Source: Formicarius rufipectus (Eukaryota > Chordata > Aves > Passeriformes > Formicariidae). Taken from it: 64,000 nucleotides of DNA. Every line of letters begins with the position of its first letter. Positions within the stretch are counted from its first letter, which is position 1. This document shows positions 37,661 to 50,635 of the stretch, piece after piece. Both the position numbers and the translations under genes were made by a program. The notes under the pieces were generated by a model. That model ran no database searches, was not told the origin of the DNA, and saw only the letters and a program-made list of their open reading frames with translations. Location: positions 348,088 through 412,087 of the forward strand of contig VXAU01002242.1 of NCBI GenBank assembly GCA_013399695.1, read 5' to 3'.

Positions 37661-40600
37661 AGATACGTTTCTGCAGAACAAACCCCACAGTGTGCTTGCT
37701 CTGCCATGGCCAGAGCACTGTGATAGAGGAGCTGCTCCCACCAAAACAGACATGCAACTCTGAGAAAACAAATCCTAATCAGGCACCATTTCAGGAACAG
37801 ATGAGGTTTCTGAGGTTAGAGTGCTTAAACATGTTTGACTGAATTTTCTCACAGTGTTCAGCAAGCTTTCAGGTTTTCTCCCAGTGAGTAGCTGCCCGTT
37901 TTTCTCACTCCAATCTGCAAATTAAATCTTTCTGCTTTCCCTGGTGGGGGAACAGACATGGGGCTGGCCCACGGGGGGTGAGGATGCTGGCTACCTTTCA
38001 GCCTTAGGGCCTTGGAAAAGCATCAGCTGCCTGCAGCAGTCAAGGGAAGAGAATGCCTTCCCATTGCCTTCTAAAGTACCGTGCCCTTCCTCAAGAGATT
38101 TACCAGATGTTCTGATTAAGGCGTTCAGTTGCAGTGTTTAAAAGCCTTTACCACCTGCTCCCCCCAAGCTCCCCTCTGTGGGCAAGAGTAGCTCTAATTA
38201 AAATTCCCTCCTGCTGTGAGGACTCCTCCCTCACCTTTCCAGAAACCACCTCTGTATCGACGCCCCTCGGCACTGCTCTGCAGAGGCTAACTTACCTCCC
38301 TTTTGTTTCTCCTGCCCTGCAGTGGAAATCAATATCCAGGGGACTTGACACCTGGGCGGCACAGAACAGGAGTGCTCTTTCCCAAAGCTCTCCCTCCAGC
38401 ACCGATCACCATTCAGAACCCCCTGGTCCTGCCTTGGATAGCACCTGCTCTAGATCTTTTCATCAGTCACCATCCCCTGGAAATGGTCTCAGAGTGTAGA
38501 GACAGCTCTGCAACCCCGACAACCCTTCCCTATCCAGTGTCCTATCTGTCTCTCTATAGTGGAGACTTCATGGCAGTCCCCAGGTCACAGCAACGCTCCA
38601 CGCTCAGGTCAGGGGTTCATGAGAGACCAGGATCTCACTCTAGCTGACTCCTTTGGGGCTGATCCTGAGGGGAGGGAACAGACTCAGAGGTGGGCACCAA
38701 AGTGTAGCATGAGAGCAAGAGAGGCAGACAACTTGGGTGAAAAATTTGCTGGTACAAAACTCAGGCTACTCTTGCACTTGTAGGGGATTCCCTGCTCTGA
38801 CACCGGCAGGAAGAAAAGCTCTAGCCCTTCCCTCTTGCAGAGCCCCATGGCTCTGGTGAACAAATAAACAGACATAGAGGGTTCTGCTTCTTTTGCTGAA
38901 ATAAATGGGTGTTTGCCCCAAGCCAGAGTGCGCAGAGGGACCACCCCATAAAGTCCTTTATGCCCATCAGTCCCTGATTTGCTTTAGACGTGGCCTGGAG
39001 GTCCTAGCACTTTGCCTCTAAGGGTCCCCCTAGCACAGAGAGGGATCTGTCAGGATCAGTAAAATGTCATCCCTGTCCTCGAGCCCCATCACTGCCTCAC
39101 CCCTCAGCCAGGCAGCCCCTCACCTCCACACACATCTGCTGCTGCCTTCTCACTCGCTGAGCCTCCATTTTTATTTCTGTTTACGGGCAGACGTCCCCAA
39201 GCTGCTCACCAGCTGCTGGAGCAGCATCACCCCTCCTTTGAAAAGGCCAAGATAGAAAATCTTCTTAAGCAAATCCTCTGCTGATAAGTGCTATTCAGCT
39301 GATGGGATTAATATTTTCCCTATTTTGGAGGCACTCAAGCATGCAGGTGAATATATGCCCATTTAGCATGTTTTTGAGCAGTAAATATGCTTTCCCCCTC
39401 TGAAGGGCTCTCTGCCTTTTAACGCTCCCTGGATGACTAGATGCAAGCCTGAGATTTTACTGTCACAGGACTCAGTGGAGCCAATCCCCATAGTAACGGG
39501 GCATCCACGCATGAATCCAGAACTGCAGCAGGTCCAAGCACTGCAGTGCTCAGTCAAGGCACATCTTCAGCATCACGGTATACACATGCATAAGTGTATA
39601 TACACAACTAGTCTGCGCTTGCTCAGCCAATACAGTATGTGCCCAAGACAGGTAAATGCTGGTAAGAATGCAGCCCCTTTGATGTGCAGAGCTTGCACAC
39701 ATGCTGTGTCCAGAAACCATAAAAATGGCTAAGGAATTGGACACTGCTCCATCAAATGTGCCTATCACAGCCCTAAAACGATCAGAGGATGATTTCCCAA
39801 GTTGTGTTGTTCAAACAGTTTATATTTGCATATTTTCCTCGGAAAAACATAATCCTTTAAAATGGGACCTGCTGTAGCCTTACCATTAATTTTCCTGGAA
39901 AGGTTACAAAACTGTGCAGCTAGCACCACTTACTGGCAAAGCTACTGACACAGGTGTTGAACAATTTTGCTTCACAAGCTTCTCACACAGAAACGCTGCA
40001 TACAAATCCTAGTGATAGTGTTTGAATAAAATAAACACATGTAGGACATGATTTCTCCTTTTCCCTGTTGGGGGGGGGAAAAAAACCCAAAACCAAAAAG
40101 CCAAAACTGGCATTTCTTTCTAAAACAGCCTTCAAATAGCTTCCAGTAACCACAGTCCTTGCAATATAGAGAGCTATAATTTGACTCCATTCATTATATC
40201 TTTGCATACTGATAACCCATTTACTTTCAGTCCTATCTCTACAGCAATGGACAAAAACAAATGACCAGTTTGGCAGCAAGGGAGATGGGTTTGCATCTTT
40301 TTGTTTGATACTTCAAAGGAGTGGTGTGTGTCACTCTGGTGCATATATATATTTTATATATTTGTGTGTGTGTTCATCTGCCATAGATATGGATGGGCAA
40401 GTGTGTCCCTCATTTTTAAAACCCCAAGAAAAAAGAATTCTATGTTTAAACCCCCAAGGAAATCAACCCTGTTTTGAGACATTCTCGTCATGAGTGATAA
40501 GCTGATGAGTGGCTGCACAGTCCCGCATGTTCCTTTAATCATGACCAACAGTTTCTGCTTAACAGAGGGTCTTCACAGGCACCCTCTAAGCTGTCTCCTT

Positions 40601-42377
40601 CTTCAGTATCTGTGATTTATTGGGGGAAAAAAGCATCAGTTCAAAGGCACTGTGGTGACTTCAATGCAAATGTCCCTCCATTTGGGGGGAAGTCCAGTCT
40701 GGACTTCGCTGCATCTCTGTTTTGCTTTACAAATCCCTCTTCTTCCACCCTATACTGTCTATAGACTCATTTATTTAAATTCAGAAAAATAGGGTAATAG
40801 AATGGCAAAAGGTTTAAGTTTCTGGAAAGCTTTTGCTTAGGGCAGAATATCTCAGTTTTGTAATCTTTTAGGCAGCAGCTGTACCTGTTGTTTGAGACCA
40901 ACATCCGTAACAGTGATACACAGTCACCTGCTCTCCAGCCTAGCTGGACCCCTGCCCCCTGATTATGCCCACCTTGCAGGGTGTTAGTCATGGTGCAAGT
41001 GTCATTATTTTTGTTCTCTAACTGGAAAGAGGTTTTAGGTGCCTGATATCCAATAAATACGAAAAAGTCACATTTTAGAGCCTTGTGGTTTAGACGAATC
41101 ATCTTGAAAAAGAAGATTCATTAATTAGTTACACTGGCAGTCTTTAATTAGGTGTTTCTGAGTACCTTCAGTCTTTGTGATCTTTAGCATTCCTAGCTTG
41201 TTATACTTTATTTACATATTTTTTTGGACATGTACATACTTTCTAATTAACACTGTAGAGTCTACTCCAGTTATTTCAAGATGTCACGTACAGCAGATCT
41301 TTAGACATGCTTTCTGGGTATATGCTGAATTCAAATTACTCTTTTAATCAGACCAGAAAACCTGCATCCTTCTATTGGGGTACAAGAATTCCCACCAGAG
41401 ACATCCAGGGGAAGGTAATCTAGTTTCCAGGAGGTTTCAGAGCAAATGAAAGGCACTTACAAAATGAAACCATTCAAAAGACATTTCTGTCAGGAATTTT
41501 AAAAAGAGAATTTGCCTGCAGGGAAATCCTCTGACAGCAGTCTGTCAAAGGCACATGCCACCAGGGTGGTCTGCAGGAGAGAGCTGAACAGCACAGATCG
41601 TGTTGGGATTTCAGGAGACTCAGACAAGCCCGATGTTTCTTAAAGGAAGTGGATGCTTTGTATCCTAATGGAAGAGCAAGCATTCACCTATCAGACATAA
41701 GCCACAGCCCTTGAACAATAAACTTTAGCAAGGTGGTGCGCGAGGAAATGCAGGGCGCTTCTCTACTTCTGTGGCATATCCCTGTATTGAACTAAGCAGC
41801 ATTTTAAAGAAAAAATATCTTCTTCAAACTGGGACCCTATTCTGCACGGGTTTTGCCAAATGCATTTTTGTTAATGCCTCCACCCTTATATCCAGTTTCT
41901 GTCTGCTCAAGTTCTATTTTTAAAGGTAGCAGAAAGGGTATTTTGCAGAGGACAGTACTACAGAGACAGAGAACTTGTAGAGAGGACAAGAATATCATGT
42001 CTCCTCCCTGTCTAGCTTATCTGATCCTACCAAAACTGTTTTATCCTTGCTAGGTTACTTTGATCTATCAGCCCCAGTGTTATCCATCAGTGTAGTACTC
42101 TCTGCTCTTTACACTTATTGGTAACGGTGATCAATACACAACAATCACAGCATCTTTCTGAAAATTCTGTGCTCTGTTTCTCAAGCCTTGCTCCCACTGC
42201 TTTCTGCAGATTTAACCTTTTCTTTCTTAGGTGTTTATCTCCCTCCGAGATAAGGCTTGAGCTTGTCCCTTAGAGTGGTCGGGTACTGCCCTTACATTAA
42301 CTGATAATCATATAAATAAAATGGATGCATATTTCTGTGCCACTTCCACAGCTTACACCTTCCAATTCGTAAGTGCA
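37661..42377. other. Unique DNA, no gene seen
   Basis: GC-richer to about 39250, then AT-richer. It contains a G run (40070-40078), a TA/TG repeat (40342-40374) and octamers at 39824 and 40664. No exon or transposon recognised. Confidence 0.5.
40342..40374. repeat. Compound (TA)n/(TG)n microsatellite
   Basis: A short TATATAT run, a TTTTATATATTT link and a GTGTGTGTG run. Confidence 0.85.
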
Positions 42378-43312
42378 TTATAGAGCCCCATGAACAGTCC
42401 CAGCAAAAGCACTCTTCTTTATCCTCAGAACTAAAAGAAGAAAAGAGAACATGATTAAGGTGTAGAATTGATAAATTCTGCCTGGACATTCATGCAGAAC
42501 AGAGCTGGAAGGTCTGGACTTGGCAATCTCCTCATTGCTGAAAGAAATGAGGTCCTGATTAGCACAGAGAGGTAAGAGACAGCATGACGCACGCCCCCTC
42601 AGGTTACTGGTTTGAGTCAGCACCACTGGGGCTGCAGTACTCCACAATTGGTCATGCTGAGGCTGTTCTTCCTCTGACTTGTTAGCCATAAAATATAGCT
42701 CTTTACTGCAACAAATTTTTAAATTCTGTAAAAAAGAAAAAAAAATCAAGCTCAGGCTTCTCACATATACACAGAGCTGCTCTTGCCAGTCGCTTGGCTG
42801 AAAAGAAAACAGTGGCTTAGCACACCAGTGCTGTAGGGAAGGAGCCATCCTTTTATCTTAGTCTTTCTGCAGCATCCTGCATTGGGAAGCCTGGTCTGTG
42901 AGTGCAATGATAATGCAAATATGTAAATAATGGTGACAGGAGCAATAAGAATATTTCTCATCTCATGGAGGCACAAGGTTTTGGCAGCTGACAGAGCGCT
43001 TCTCCAGCTTGCGTTGGCACTGCGAAACCAAAGCAAGGTCTTGTTTGAATCAGATACGTCTTTTCTCAGGCACTGCAAAATCTGGGGTGACAAAGACTGA
43101 GTGCTACAGTCGACTGCTTGTGCTTGGCAATCACCTGTCTCTAGGAGGAGATAAGTGCTGGACTTGGTTTTAATTTCTTCAGTGCAGTGAGAAGTTTTCA
43201 CATCCTTAAAGTCTTTGGAGGAACAGGGTGCAGAGTTGTTCTCCTTCATGTCCTTGCCAATGGAGAAGGGAGTGCTGTGTCTTCTGTACTTCCTGGAGGC
43301 ACACATGATATC
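42378..43312 (-). other. Two minus-strand open frames with splice-acceptor signals; possible exons of an unknown gene
   Basis: Reading the minus strand, CTTACAG at 43319-43313 precedes a frame open from 43312 that starts D-I-M-C-A-S-R-K and stays open for about 180 codons. Its first 24 codons from the ATG end in G or C about 19 times, unusual for the AT-rich surroundings. A donor-like ACAG|GTGATT at 43135/43134 would give a 178 bp exon. Further on, a strong acceptor (pyrimidine run, then TTTTTTACAG, AG at 42727-42726) opens a second long frame to a stop at 42378. Splicing these two points directly hits a stop after about seven codons, and I recognise no domain in either peptide. The frames are not far above chance length for 64 kb. 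I call it only as a candidate; a non-coding transcript or pure coincidence fit as well. Confidence 0.2.
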
Positions 43313-43469
43313 CTGTAAGACATTTCATCTGATAAAAGACAAAGACTGGAGGAAGAAGGGCAAATCACTGATGACCAGCCAGATAGCCCCTGTGCTGCAG
43401 TGTCTAACTCTGCAGTACAGGGGGACAGTGGGTGTTGATTTCATTAGAACTGTCAACATTCTGCACCAG

Positions 43470-44240
43470 AGATGATAACCCTGTAGCCAGGTAAGAAGGG
43501 CATGGGCTAAATGGATGGACAAGAAGGGACATAATAATTGACCAGACTATTGAGCTTAAAGGACAGTGGCTTATGTTTCAGTGTCCACCCAGAAGCCAGT
43601 CACAGGTGGTGCTCCTTGGGGCTTCTTGGTGATCCTGGGGCTGGTGTGTTGTGATGCCTTTTTCAGTGACCTGACTGCTGGAAGGGGATGTACTCTCAGC
43701 AAGGTAACGCCAAATTAGGGGGTAGATGGGTAGGCAGGAGGTCAGGGAGGACATTCAGAGCAGCTTCAACAAGCTGGAAGAGTGTAAGTATGGACTAACT
43801 GAAACTGCAGTCCAGCACAGGGCCACTGAGAGGGCCATCAGACACACATGGTGTGTGACGGAAGTCTGAGGAAACAGGCTTAGTTGAGCCTTGAGGAAAG
43901 CAGACCAAATGGGAGTTCACTGCTGTTCTCCCCTGTCTGAAGTGGGAGTGCTGGCTTCCAGTACCACAGGGGAGACTAATCCAGGCTCTTTCCAGTGATA
44001 CACAGTCAACTAGAAATGGTTGCAGCATGGGGAATGACAGATTGTCACAAGGAAAGAGATATTTACAGTGACAATGGTTACACACCAGGAAAGGATGTCC
44101 AAACTGATTCAGAGTCTCCATTTGTGGAGATGTTCAAAGCTCAGCTGGGCAAGGAACTGAGCAACCTGCTTTCCTTTGACACTTGCCCCACTCTGAGATG
44201 TTCAGAGGTGCCTTCCAACATCAATTATTCTATGATTTTT
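43470..44240 (+). mobile_element. CR1 LINE copy with internal deletions, plus strand
   Basis: Matches to CR1 ORF2 are clear at CAGTCACAGGTGGTGCTCC and CTCCTTGGGGCTTCTTGG (the PQGSVLGP region), and again toward the 3' end (TCTGAGGAAACAGGCTTAG). It ends with GTGCCTTCCAACATCAATTA and TTCTATGA at about 44240, the CR1 3' end. The segment that should encode the catalytic FADD motif (near 43700) is short by about nine bases, and a larger stretch between about 43790 and 43860 is missing relative to the 27425 copy. The 5' limit is vague because the first 80 bp are highly diverged. The copy is dead. Confidence 0.88.
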
Positions 44241-45827
44241 ATGAGCTGATTTTCCCTTTCTATTAGAAATAATTACTTAATCAAATTATATGTCTGGCCT
44301 GTCACATCTCAATATTGGCTGTACCTCACAGGGTGACACCAACCTAACGAGTGCAGTGGTTGTACAACCAAGCTTTCACACACCTTCGTCTCACAGTAGA
44401 GTACCACTCTGTCTTAGTCATCTGTAAATGCCACTAAACATAAACCTGGGTAAAAATGATGCATAGCAGCGAAGACAGCTTCTCCCCATAACATCTGCAC
44501 ATGACACATTGTCACAAGAGTTATATATGAAGATAATAGTAAGCCTTTTTTCAGGCTGATAAACTACACTGGTTGTCCTGCAAAGCTGAAGTATTATTCA
44601 ATTGGTTATCAACATCCTACAGTCTTGGAAAAACTCAGCTGTTACTAAATATGTCAGACTGCAGTATATAAATCCCAGCTCCCTAGCTTGTCTTTACATT
44701 ATAGTGCTCATAATTGTCAATGAACGGGAAGACCACTGGAAAAATTAACCAGCTGTATCAAGATGAGACCCATTATTTTAACATGGAGTGAGCTGCATAT
44801 TGTAAAGAATACTCTGCCTAACAGAGGTTTTCTCAGTGGAAGAGCTTTTCTGATTGCAGGAGCCCAGATCTCAGCATGCAGTGTGACTGCTCAGGTTCGC
44901 ACTAGCTGGCTCCTTCAGTGACACAACACTGCCTCCTGATTTTCCTTAAGGAAAATGAAGTCAGTGACAGAGGGTCAAATTGCTTGAAGTGAAAATGTGG
45001 TTGAACTACAACTGTCTGCTGGAATCCCATTTCTCTGATACTTATTTTCTTAGAAGGGTTTCCCATGATTACTTGTTCATCTGTAGTGAAAGAAGATTTC
45101 TCCCTAGGGGAATGTGGGTTCTCTAGGGCAAGTGGGTTCTCTTCTCTCCAGTCCATGTTCCTCAAGGGGCAAGAGTCTCTCTCCCAGAGATTTCTTTAAT
45201 CTACCTGTAAAATACACATGACTTTAAACTGTCAGCCCAATAGGTACTAAATCAAGAAAGAGGACAGCTGTTGCTAGGAAAAGTGATTTTACAGTCTATG
45301 AAAACATTGTCTGTATCAGGAAACAGATTATGTTGCTTACACTGCCAGTTGCCTGCTGCACCCAGCATAGTGTCCTGTCTCTGCTGTGACCACTGAGCCT
45401 CCTCTGCCTGAAACATCACCACACTTTCAAAAGAGGGATGCAGGATGACAGGATAGTTGCTCTTGTTCAAATCTTTCAGAATGCCTGTTGCCTGTGGTAG
45501 AAAGGGTGAACATCAGTGCAGTTGTTGCCATAAGGGCACAGTGATGAATTCACGTGCTGCCATAAACATCTTGAGCACCTGGGGCAATTGTGAGAGGTGG
45601 CTCCAAGGGGAGGAAGGCATTTACTGTCTGAAATGCAGTATGAAGCAATATGGTCAGAGAAGTTAGTGCCCTGATCATATTACTGTGTGCCAGAGCTGCT
45701 GGGGAGTTATTTAAAACGACTGAGATTGCAGATGAGAAAAGCAGCTCTGGCGGAATAGCCTGAGGAAAAGACTGTGTGTCATGGCTGTCAACCCCCTCCT
45801 CTTATGCCAGGTGAAAAGTAGAAAAGA

Positions 45828-45852
45828 AAAAAAAAGAAAAAAGAGGAAAAAA
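45828..45852. repeat. A/G-rich low-complexity tract
   Basis: GAAAAAAAAAGAAAAAAG-type sequence; simple purine tract. Confidence 0.85.
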
Positions 45853-46708
45853 AATCCTGAAATAAGCACAGCTTCCAGGAGCATTTATCTGCAGGACAAA
45901 TGTGACCCAGGTGCCACCACCTGTGTGGTGACCAGCCACTTTCACCCTTTCCCTGTGCCATCTGGGCTGCAGGGCTGTGAGAGGCAGAGATTGTCAGGAG
46001 CTACTGATGGCTAGAAACCCTGGTGCCTGAAAAATATGGATACAGAAGGAACAAGTCCCTAGGGAACACTCTGTCACACCATGAAAAAGGGCCAGGTTTT
46101 CCAGGTCCCAGTCTGCTATACCTGTGACCCAGGGAAGACTCTCAGAGGTTCCTCTGGGCCCTGGTTGCACTGTTTCTGAAGTAGAGGTGACAGTATTTTT
46201 GACGTATGATGCTAAACATATATGCAAGTGTAACAGCTTGAAGATATTCAGATGGGAGGGGAAAGAAAGATGTTGTTTTTACTAGACGTCAATTCCACTG
46301 TAAAGACCTTATAAAACAGGCACCAGGAAAGTAAGATCAAGAATATTTGTTTTCTAGATGTTGCTTTTCTAGAGAAATTTTGCTTCCTATCAGTGCTGAC
46401 ACCCATGAATGTTTATTAGCTGAGGATGACGAACTGGGAGTACCCTAAACCAGTGAGAAGATTTGGAGTGCTTCTGCTTGTTCCCTTGAGCAGGTGAAGG
46501 CACATACAACTCTGTATTTTTCTTGGGACGTGATAGAATTTATAAATCATGTGCCGATTGTTTAGCTATTATTATTTACTAATAGAATTTCAGAACTCCA
46601 CACATATACACAAAAGAGGGTTGTAGCACCACCTCAGGTTGCCCTAGTGTTTAAATAACAAATGTAAATTAACAGAAGACTAAAGCATCCCTTACCATAT
46701 GCCAGTTT

Positions 46709-46738
46709 AAAAACAAAAAAAAAAACAAACAGAAAAAA
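46709..46738. repeat. A-rich tract with C interruptions
   Basis: An AAAACAAAAAAAAAAACAAAC-like low-complexity stretch. Confidence 0.85.
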
Positions 46739-49260
46739 GAATGACCGTATCTTAGTATACCAAAAGAAATTGTTACCTTTCATGCTCTTTGGTCTTTCTG
46801 GCTCTGCAAGGGCATCAAGATGTGGCCCACCAAGTGACCAGGGAGCCCTGGGTTATGCTCGTATAATGTAGTATTTCTGGTATTGCATTTTTATCCCTTT
46901 CACAATACTCTCAGTGCATAGTTTACTTCTTTCTAGCTCTGTAAATCCCTGATGATTGTGAAAACAGAGGAGAGACTAGAATTATTTATACACAGAGATA
47001 TTGTTAAGAGCAAAATTAATGAGAACAACATTACGGGTAGGAAAGCTAAGACTGAAGGAATGCTTCCCTCCATGGAGACTTACTGGATTGGACTGTTCAT
47101 CTTCTAGAGGGACTCTCCCCATGTGAGCACTGGCAACTTCATCCCTCATGACAATGAAAACTAAACCAGACAGTGAGAAATCCTGGAAAAGTACTTTTTG
47201 CACAATGTGTCCCTACTGCTGGGAAATGATATCTATGCCTCCTGGGGACAATTGCCCCTGTGCCCAAGAGCAGTGTCAGGGGTGGCCAGTGGCACCCATA
47301 TGCCTTTTCTGTCCTTGCCTGCAGCCCTGGTGGGAGACCAGCTGAGGTGGGAGAGGAGTCATCATTCAAAGATGACCACTGCTAGTCAATGCATCACCAG
47401 GCAAGCTGAGATATCAAGTCACCATGGATGCATTTTTCAGACTGAAAACTGCCTGTAGGTTACTTTCCAAGAAAATTGCATTCCCCATAGGACCCCCAGT
47501 ATTCACAGGACACTTCTCAGCTTGAAGGGAGTTGTTTCAGTTCCAATATTATATTTGTGGCTACTAGAAAGCGTGAGGAAATAGATTATGATGAAGTACA
47601 TTTTTCCTAGTAAATCAGAAATATTGATGAACTAGTTCAAGGTCTGCTGCATCCCAAAGAAAAGGCAGCAGATGGAAAGCCTAACTATTGCTTTTCATGG
47701 AAGTTTGTATGAAAGGGAGTTTGCTAGAGCCTTAAAAATTGTGAGCTGTAAGGGGAAAATAATAATAATGAAGACACTATTCTCATATACTTCTATCCAA
47801 ACTCATAATGTGTACATGAACCAAGTCATATAGCTTACCATCAGAGCAATTCCATAGTCTTCCTCCAATATTCATAGCCAAGGTACTCTGAAACAGATTG
47901 CTAAGCATTTCTCCTGGAAAATCAGCCTCAGCTCTTTACAGCAAGCTCTCATTCCCGTCCTTCAGTTGCTGTAAGCAGGAAGGTTATTTCAGCTTGTGCT
48001 CAGCTGCTGGCAGGACAGCAGGTTTCTGGGAAGTGGCTGTCCTCTGGGTTTTGCTATCGATTCACCTCGACACAGAGCACTGCTCCTTGAGGAGCAGGGA
48101 TGTGATGTCCTGCAGGGGACAGGCTGCCTGACATTGGCACCCTCTGCAACAACCAACCTTGATGTGACATGCAAAGCCTTTCATTTCTGATTAGTGTGTA
48201 GTCATGTGCACACCATCATTTATACTTTTAAGAAGATGCTATCCAATACTGGAAAGCTCTTCTGTGGCTGGGTAATTGAATTCAGAGCAACCTGTTCCTC
48301 AATGGAAAATTAATAACTTGGCAACCTTGGAGTTTACTTTTATTAACTCTTTCACTAACCCTCATGGAACAACCGTCTTAAATTTAATGAAATAAAGAAA
48401 TCTCTTAGGACTTGTAAGAATTATGTTACTTGTGCATCTTCCCAATTCATACACGTATCATACTTATGTCCATATTTTATATCCAGCATATTTGTCCCAG
48501 AAATGTCCTAAAACACAAACACCTGCCTTTAAGATGAACAATATGACTCACAAGGAGCACTGTTTGCAGAAAGCACATACACCGTCCAACATGGATAATT
48601 TCAACATTGGCTGATCATGTAGAAGCTTAAACAAAAAGAAAAATTTGTCAATGATGTTGCATTAATGGGTGAAGTGGGTGAATATGCCTGAGTTGCCATT
48701 TACACAATAACTATGTTGCCAGTGCTGTCACTAATGCAGTAGAAGGGAAGTCACTCTTCATCGTAACATCTCTTCAACATCTCATATGAGCCATGCGTGT
48801 GTGAAAAAAAATAAAAAATCCTCCCAGCTCTTACCTCATAAGAAAGTTCATGGAAACTGAAGTTCATGGAAAAATTGTTTAAAGCTCTTATCTCAGCATT
48901 GAGATAGGTCCTGCAGTCTTGCTAAGCATCCTTCTTTTGTCGACTATACAACTAGAGCTGGTGTAGTAAAGGTACATGGCAAATAAGTAGAAATATGTAT
49001 AAGGGTAGTAAGAAAATAAATTGCTTGATTTGCTCTCTTGGAATTTATTCCCAACATTTATAGCAAACCAAATAATCAAGTGAGTAAAGCTGTACTTCAG
49101 ACTCAGTATAAATTCAGCACTAATCTGATTACAGAAATAATTCTTTTTCAGGAGGAGGTAATATGTTGACTGAGATATAAAACCTGAATATACTGGGAAA
49201 CAGAAACGTAGCACAAGAAAGCATATATCTGTGCTACAGATTAATTACAGGGAGTCCATT

Positions 49261-49343
49261 AAAAACAAAAACAAAAAAAACAAAACCAACCAAAAAACAA
49301 ACAAACAAACAAACAAACAAACACACACACACACAAACAAAAA
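49261..49343. repeat. Compound (AAAC)n/(AC)n microsatellite
   Basis: An A-rich lead with C interruptions, then a run of AAAC/CAAA units (about 49290-49320), then an ACACAC run (about 49320-49334) and a short A-rich tail. A cysteine/valine/phenylalanine-rich minus-strand frame across it is a repeat by-product. Confidence 0.93.
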
Positions 49344-50176
49344 TGCAAACTGAGCACAAAATGGGAGTAATCCTCTTTGTCTGAGAAGTTACACAGCAGG
49401 AACTCCAGAGAAAGTGGTTGACATGGCTGTCTTCACCAAGTGAGCTCACAGCCACGGTTGCCCTGTGCATGTCACCCTGCTGCAGCAAGATTGCTCCTTA
49501 TGGCTTCGGCAGTGATAAAGGAGAACTGTGCCAAACTCAGCAGTTTGTGTTTACAGCATTTCATCTCTTTCAGATTCAGGATTTTTGATGGATTTTTTCT
49601 TTTTTCTTTTTTTTTTTTAAAGAAACCTCAGACTTCATACAAAAGTTCGTTCAGGGACATGGATTTGGGTCAGTATTAGCTGGGGTGAAAACCACAAGGT
49701 TAAAGGCTGGTAAGGGGAGAAGTTTTGCTTTTCTCAACTGGCCAACTTCCATCCCAGTGTGAATGGACTCCTTTGGCCTTCAGCACAAAGCCAGACCCTG
49801 ATGGTGTCCTTCAACTTAGGGTGTGAAACCAGACCCTGACTGCAGATCCCACACTGCCTTGTGGGCTAGCAGGTCTACATGCTCTGGAGGATGCCACCCC
49901 TCCAACTGCACACACATCCGTCCCAAAAACTTCTGACTCAAGATTTTTGTCCATCACCTTGCACTTGGTCTCTGACTACCTTTGGCCAGTGGCAGTACTC
50001 TCACATTTTGAACCTGCCATGGTCATAGGCTGGGCAGTGAAAGAAAGAAACAGGAACAGCTTTGAAAATGCCAGCAGGGGTGGACCATACCTTCTGGTCC
50101 TGTGGGCAAAAGAATGAGCCCTTATGCTTCCTTCAATCTTACACTTACTGTATTTCCTATACATTTAAGCACATGT

Positions 50177-50194
50177 ATACATATATATATATAA
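50177..50194. repeat. (TA)n microsatellite
   Basis: A short ATATATATAT run. Confidence 0.85.
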
Positions 50195-50359
50195 ATACTC
50201 GGTTTACCCTTAGTCACAGTTATTTTTAGTCCCTCCAGTGTTGTGAATCAGAAATCGCTGTTTGTAGGCTAGGAATTGCTACATTGAGGGGGGTGATTTA
50301 AGAAAAGTCCAGTCCAGGATAGCTCAGCAAGGTATGGTGTGGCTCATACTCCTCTATGA

Positions 50360-50635
50360 GTGTTACCTCTGCACAGAGCACATCTGGGCTCTGATGTATG
50401 CTGGAAAACAGTCCTCAGACACCTACCAAGAGTGCATCACAGGCTAAAGACTGGGAAGCGTGCAAATCAAATTAGAAAGAGGATAGCTCAGATCGCAGAT
50501 CTGCGAGCTGACAGGGAGGCAGCTGAACTGATAGCAGCATATAAGCATAAAACCTCAACCCACTTAGAGGCTGATAGACATGGAGCAATCTCCAGAGAAA
50601 CTGAAATGGTTGGATGGATGGCAGCATCACTTTGA
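50360..50635 (+). other. Unrecognised 91-codon open frame with highly charged core
   Basis: The frame contains the stretch RANQIRKRIAQIADLRADRE followed by AAELIAAYKHKT, rich in alternating charged and alanine residues, as in an amphipathic helix. The CpG in GATCGCAGATCTGCGAGCTG is locally unusual. I recognise no family, there is no clear splice acceptor or poly-A, and the flanks are ordinary AT-rich DNA. It may be an old retrocopy fragment or chance. I would not call it a gene. Confidence 0.15.

Larger units (their letters stand above)
44241..50359. other. Unique AT-rich DNA with simple repeats, no gene seen
   Basis: It contains A/G-rich (45828-45852), A/C-rich (46709-46738), compound AAAC/AC (49261-49343), T-rich (49592-49618) and TA (50177-50194) simple repeats. 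A minus-strand frame of about 97 codons ending at 44902 looks charged and exon-like, but its upstream acceptor is out of register with the open part (an in-frame stop lies between), so it is not called. Confidence 0.5.

Noticed and set aside
44902..45195. Charged minus-strand frame of about 97 codons resembling an exon
   Set aside because: The acceptor-like site upstream (ATTTTACAG) is separated from the open part by an in-frame TAA, and there is no protein match I can name.
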